64,000 nucleotides of DNA from positions 7,015,501 through 7,079,500 of the forward strand of contig NZ_CP040272.1 of assembly GCF_013393905.1 (NCBI RefSeq), read 5' to 3'. The notes beneath the pieces were generated by a model. That model was given only the letters and a program-made list of their open reading frames with translations, was not told where the DNA came from and did not search any database. This document shows, piece after piece, positions 60,177 through 64,000 of this stretch (the first letter of the stretch is position 1; every line of letters starts with the position of its first letter). Source of the DNA: Nostoc sp. C052 (GTDB lineage Bacteria; Cyanobacteriota; Cyanobacteriia; Cyanobacteriales; Nostocaceae). The position numbers and the translations under genes are program-made.

Positions 60177-63100
60177 ATGAGAAAGCACACTGCTGTAAAC
60201 AAAATATCTATAAATATTACTACTAACCCAAGCATCGACTTATATCCTACTCGCCTAGTTTTTATTGACCCACAGGTTGATGACTATCAAAGCCTAGTAA
60301 TGGGTGTATTACCAGATACCTCTGTTATCGTTTTGGATGCTAACCAAGATGGCATTGAGCAAATTAGTCAAGTGCTGGAGTCTCATCAGGGAATTAATAG
60401 CCTGCATATTGTTTCCCACGGCGCACCTGGGTGCATTTATTTAGGTAACAGTCAACTCAACAACCAAACACTCAATCATTACGCAGTACAACTGATGGGT
60501 TGGGCAAATGCTTTGAGTGAAGATGCAGAACTACTGCTGTATGGTTGCAAAGTAGCTCAAACAGATTCGGGTGTGTTGTTCATCAGATGTTTGAGCGAAT
60601 TGACAGGTGCAATAGTAGCTGCCTCTGATGACTTGACAGGAAATGCTGCATTAGGCGGTGACTGGGAACTGGAGGTTTCTACAGCGGCTATTATTCCTGA
60701 TTTGGCGTTTAGGCAAGAAGTAATAACAGCCTACACTTCAGTTCTATCTGTAGTTCTCGATGCCAGCTTTGATAGTGATGGCAAGGTTACTACTGACTTG
60801 GGTGGTGCCGATATTGGTAGAAGCATCGTCGTACAAGATGATGGCAAGATTCTAGTAGCGGGAGTGAGTAGTAATAACTTTGCTGTAGTACGTTACAACA
60901 GCAATGGTAGTCTCGACACCAGCTTTGGTATTACTGGCAAGGTCACTACTGATATTGGTAATAAGACGAGCGATACCAGCTACAGCATTGCCCTACAACC
61001 TGATGGCAAGATTCTAGTAGCGGGAGTGAGTGGTAATAACTTTGCTGTGGTACGTTACAACAGCAATGGCAGTCTTGATGCCAGCTTTGATAGTGATGGC
61101 AAGGTCACTACTGACTTGGGCAATACTGATGTAGCCTACAGCATTGCCCTGCAAGGTGATGGCAAGATTATCCTGGCAGGAAAGCGCGGTAATGACTTTG
61201 CTGTGGTGCGTTACAACAGCAATGGTAGTCTCGACAACAGCTTTGGTAGTGCTGGCAAAGTTATTACTGATTTGGGAAGTACTGACATAGCCTACAGCGT
61301 TACTCTACAAGATGATGGCAATATTATTGTGGGAGGAGTTAGTAATAATAACTTTGCCCTAGTGCGTTATGACAGCGAAGGTACTCTCGACACCAGCTTT
61401 GGTAGTGCTGGCAAAGTTATTACTGATTTGGGAAGTACTGACATAGCCTATAGCGTTACTCATCAAGATGATGGCAAGATTATCCTGGCGGGAAAGCGCG
61501 GTAATGACTTTGCCTTAACACGTTACAACAGCGATGGCAGTCTCGACACCAGCTTTGGTGGTGCTGGCAAAGTTATTACTAATATTGGTAGTAATACTAC
61601 TGATACCGCCTACAGCGTTAGCGTGCAAGCCAATGGCAAAATTATTGTGGCGGGTTCGAGTAGTGGTAACTTTGCTTTAGTACGTTACAACAGCGATGGT
61701 ACTCTTGACAGTGATTTCAACACTAATGGCATCATCACCACTGATATCGGCACAAAAACTGCTGATAATGCCTATGCTCTCACCCAACACGATGGTACGA
61801 TAATAGTCGCGGGGGTCAGCGCCAATAACTTTGCTGTGGCACGGTACAGGGTTAATCAAAATCCAGTGCTAGTCAACGAAATCGCAGACAAAGAGACTCC
61901 AGAAGACATAAATTTCAACTTCACAATCTCAGATAGTTTCCAAGATCCAGATCCAGGAGACATCCTCACTTACACTGCCACTCTCGAAAACGGTGGCTCT
62001 CTACCGAGTTGGTTAAGCTTCAATGCTGCGACTCAAACCTTCAGTGGCACTCCCTTAAATGAAAACGTCGGTAGCCTAAATATTAAAGTTACCGCCACAG
62101 ATACTTATCTTGCTCAAGCCAGTGATGTCTTTACACTGACAGTTGCTAACGTCAACGATGCGCCAGAAGTAGCAAATGCCATCACTGCTCAACAAGCAAC
62201 AGAAGACACAGTTTTCAATTTCACAATTCCAGCAAACACCTTCATTGATGTCGATGCTGGTGATAGTCTTACCTACACTGCCACTCTCGAAAACGATGAC
62301 TCTTTACCCAGTTGGTTGAGTTTTAATGCGAATACCAAAACCTTCAGTGGTACTCCCTTAAATGAAAACGTCGGTAGTTTAAATATTAAAGTTACCGCCA
62401 AGGATATTGCCCAAGCTCAAGCAAGTAATATTTTTATACTGACAGTTGCTAACACAAACGATGCGCCAGAAGTGGCGAATGCCATCACTGCTCAACAAGC
62501 AACAGAAGACACAGTTTTTAATTTCACAATCCCAGCCAACATCTTCATTGATGTCGATGCTGGTGACATTCTCACCTACACTGCAACCTTAGAAAACGGC
62601 AACCTCCTTCCAAGTTGGTTAAGCTTTAATGCGAATACCAAAACCTTCAGTGGTACTCCCTTAAATGAAAATGTCGGTAGCTTAAATATTAAAGTTACTG
62701 CCAAGGATATTGCTCAAGCTCAAGCAAGTAATATCTTTACACTCACAGTTGCTAACACAAACGATGCGCCAGAAGTGGCGAATGCCATCACTGCTCAACA
62801 AGCAACAGAAGACACAGTTTTTAATTTCACAATCCCAGCCAATACCTTCATTGATGTCGATGCTGGTGATAGTCTTACCTACACTGCCACTCTCGAAAAC
62901 GATGACTCTTTACCCAGTTGGTTGAGTTTTAATGCGAATACCAAAACCTTCAGTGGTACTCCCTTAAATGAAAATGTCGGTAGCTTAAATATTAAAGTTA
63001 CCGCCAAGGATATTGCTCAAGCTCAAGCAAGTAATATCTTTACACTCACAGTTGCTAACACAAACGATGCGCCAGAAGTGGCAAATGCCATCACTGCTCA

Positions 63101-64000
63101 ACAAGCAACAGAAGACACAGTTTTTAATTTCACAATCCCAGCCAATACCTTCATTGATGTCGATGCTGGTGATAGTCTTACCTACACTGCCACTCTCGAA
63201 AACGGTGATTCTTTACCGATTTGGTTGAGTTTTAATGCGAATACCAAAACCTTCAGTGGTACTCCCTTAAATGAAAATGTCGGTAGCTTAAATATTAAAG
63301 TTACCGTCAAGGATATTTCCCAAGCTCAAGTCAGTAATATCTTTACACTGACAGTTGCTAACACCAACGATGCACCAGAAGTAGCAAATGCCATTACTGC
63401 TCAACAAGCAACAGAAGACACAGTTTTCAATTTTACAATCCCAGCAAACACCTTCATTGATGTCGATGCTGGTGACATTCTCACCTACACTGCCACGTTG
63501 GAAAACGATGAATCTCTACCGAGTTGGTTAAGCTTTAATGCTGCGACTAAAACCTTCAGTGGCACTCCCTTAAACGAAAATGTCGGTAGCTTAAACATCA
63601 AAGTTACCGCCAAGGATATTACCCAAGCTCAAGTCAGTAATATCTTTACACTGACAGTTGCTAACACCAACGATGCACCAGAAGTAGCAAATGCCATCAC
63701 TGCTCAACAAGCAACAGAAGACACAGTTTTCAATTTTACAATCCCAGCAAATACCTTCATTGATGTCGATGCTGGTGATAGTCTTACCTACACTGCTACT
63801 CTTGAAAATGATGAATCTCTACCGAGTTGGTTAAGTTTTGATGCTAATACCAAAACATTCAGTGGTACTCCCTTAAATGAAAACGTCGGTAGCTTAAATA
63901 TTAAAGTTACCGTCAAGGATATTGCCCAAGCTCAAGTCAGTGATGTCTTTACACTGACAGTTGCTAACACCAACGATGCACCAGAAGTAGCAAATGCCAT
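60177..64000 (+). CDS. Giant DUF4347 / delta-60 / putative-Ig repeat protein, 3' end beyond window
   Basis: An open frame of at least 1274 codons that runs off the window. Residues 15-190 form a DUF4347 domain: LVFIDPQVDDYQSLVMGV, NSLHIVSHGAPGCIYLGNSQ, WANALSEDAELLLYGCKVAQ, GDWELEVST. Then come seven delta-60 repeats (about 195-560), e.g. FDSDGKVTTDLGG, VVQDDGKILVAGVSSNNFAV and VRYNSNGSLDTSFG. From about residue 563 there are He_PIG/cadherin-like modules with LTYTATLENGGSLPSWLSFN and FSGTPLNENVGSLNIKVTA, repeated every 101 residues. No classical signal peptide precedes DUF4347, as usual for this group, which often has a C-terminal secretion signal. It is probably a large secreted or surface protein. 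The ATG at 60177 is the likely start but lacks a clear ribosome site. Confidence 0.9.
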   Translation, partial: MRKHTAVNKISINITTNPSIDLYPTRLVFIDPQVDDYQSLVMGVLPDTSVIVLDANQDGIEQISQVLESHQGINSLHIVSHGAPGCIYLGNSQLNNQTLNHYAVQLMGWANALSEDAELLLYGCKVAQTDSGVLFIRCLSELTGAIVAASDDLTGNAALGGDWELEVSTAAIIPDLAFRQEVITAYTSVLSVVLDASFDSDGKVTTDLGGADIGRSIVVQDDGKILVAGVSSNNFAVVRYNSNGSLDTSFGITGKVTTDIGNKTSDTSYSIALQPDGKILVAGVSGNNFAVVRYNSNGSLDASFDSDGKVTTDLGNTDVAYSIALQGDGKIILAGKRGNDFAVVRYNSNGSLDNSFGSAGKVITDLGSTDIAYSVTLQDDGNIIVGGVSNNNFALVRYDSEGTLDTSFGSAGKVITDLGSTDIAYSVTHQDDGKIILAGKRGNDFALTRYNSDGSLDTSFGGAGKVITNIGSNTTDTAYSVSVQANGKIIVAGSSSGNFALVRYNSDGTLDSDFNTNGIITTDIGTKTADNAYALTQHDGTIIVAGVSANNFAVARYRVNQNPVLVNEIADKETPEDINFNFTISDSFQDPDPGDILTYTATLENGGSLPSWLSFNAATQTFSGTPLNENVGSLNIKVTATDTYLAQASDVFTLTVANVNDAPEVANAITAQQATEDTVFNFTIPANTFIDVDAGDSLTYTATLENDDSLPSWLSFNANTKTFSGTPLNENVGSLNIKVTAKDIAQAQASNIFILTVANTNDAPEVANAITAQQATEDTVFNFTIPANIFIDVDAGDILTYTATLENGNLLPSWLSFNANTKTFSGTPLNENVGSLNIKVTAKDIAQAQASNIFTLTVANTNDAPEVANAITAQQATEDTVFNFTIPANTFIDVDAGDSLTYTATLENDDSLPSWLSFNANTKTFSGTPLNENVGSLNIKVTAKDIAQAQASNIFTLTVANTNDAPEVANAITAQQATEDTVFNFTIPANTFIDVDAGDSLTYTATLENGDSLPIWLSFNANTKTFSGTPLNENVGSLNIKVTVKDISQAQVSNIFTLTVANTNDAPEVANAITAQQATEDTVFNFTIPANTFIDVDAGDILTYTATLENDESLPSWLSFNAATKTFSGTPLNENVGSLNIKVTAKDITQAQVSNIFTLTVANTNDAPEVANAITAQQATEDTVFNFTIPANTFIDVDAGDSLTYTATLENDESLPSWLSFDANTKTFSGTPLNENVGSLNIKVTVKDIAQAQVSDVFTLTVANTNDAPEVANA
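61868..64000 (+). repeat. 303-bp near-identical tandem repeats encoding 101-residue modules
   Basis: The GATGC(G/A)CCAGAAGT marker recurs at 62157, 62460, 62763, 63066, 63369, 63672 and 63975, exactly 303 bases apart, continuing past the window. The first module (61868-62156) is more diverged. Neighbouring copies differ by a few percent by eye, so recombination or recent duplication is active. Confidence 0.95.

Noticed and set aside
60026..60226. 66-codon frame just before and overlapping the giant gene
   Set aside because: No family features or ribosome site; it overlaps the better-supported ATG at 60177 in another frame.
62710..63228. Two 71-codon plus-strand frames with nearly identical sequence
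   Set aside because: They are out-of-frame shadows of the 303-bp repeats in the giant protein gene.

Overview
The window is chromosomal DNA from a filamentous, Nostoc/Anabaena/Tolypothrix-type cyanobacterium that makes phycoerythrin. The evidence is abundant GCGATCGC (HIP1) sites, a C-phycoerythrin operon with its bilin lyases, NblA, a Hli protein, NdhL, a tRNA-Leu(UAA) gene split by the cyanobacterial group I intron, heptamer-type tandem repeats (AATGACC, CCCAATG) and several families of short foldback elements between genes.

Layout. 0.2-3.3 kb: membrane protein of the YbhN/UPF0104 family, a secreted protein with two Tudor-knot-like domains, a transposase remnant and ilvC. 3.5-7.1 kb (minus strand): a thiohistidine locus with an EgtD-type histidine methyltransferase, an OvoA-type sulfoxide synthase without its methyltransferase half, and a membrane di-iron hydroxylase. 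7.3-9.4 kb: a CRISPR array of 25 repeats and 24 spacers with no cas genes in the window; repeat decay and the putative leader indicate minus-strand transcription from the right end. 9.4-17.6 kb: ald, a hidden hli gene, a WD40 protein, and a permease / DUF1980-type / Ig-plus-propeller gene trio separated by tandem repeats. 18.2-28.1 kb: the phycoerythrin region, with a rod-core linker, cpeS plus a coupled HExxH protein, nblA, cpeBA, cpeZ, cpeF with a small coiled-coil partner, a frameshifted gene, a DUF1838 protein and cpeY. Together these would make, chromophorylate and (NblA) dismantle phycoerythrin.

28.2-34.9 kb: glgA, hemC, a decayed TniQ-like transposition gene beside the intron-split tRNA-Leu, ndhL-DUF3007-trpA, and a membrane/coiled-coil protein. 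35.5-37.6 kb: an apparently complete IS1634-type element with 6-bp target duplication, next to tRNA-Lys(CUU). 37.9-40.2 kb: a PAS-GAF-GAF sensor kinase whose first GAF looks like a DXCF-type cyanobacteriochrome and whose kinase lacks the phospho-accepting His. 40.5-45.2 kb: membrane protein, GH10-like hydrolase, [2Fe-2S] ferredoxin, hemD. 45.4-47.9 kb: a compact unit of a catalytically dead HtrA-like protein, an intact HtrA-like protease and an atypical NarL-type regulator. 47.9-53.1 kb: glycosyltransferase, two small overlapping genes, photolyase, truncated HsdR-like protein. 53.6-59.6 kb: two paralogous secreted proteins (one PEP-CTERM), modA, a fasciclin protein, sfsA preceded by seven 21-bp palindromic repeats, and a class V aminotransferase. 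60.2 kb to the window end: the start of a very large DUF4347/delta-60/putative-Ig repeat protein that runs off the edge.

The observations I rate highest are the predicted photosensory pseudokinase (37.9-40.2 kb), the dead/live protease pair with its regulator (45.4-47.9 kb), the OvoA-type enzyme paired with EgtD, and the cas-less CRISPR array. All assignments come from reading the sequence; no database search was run.
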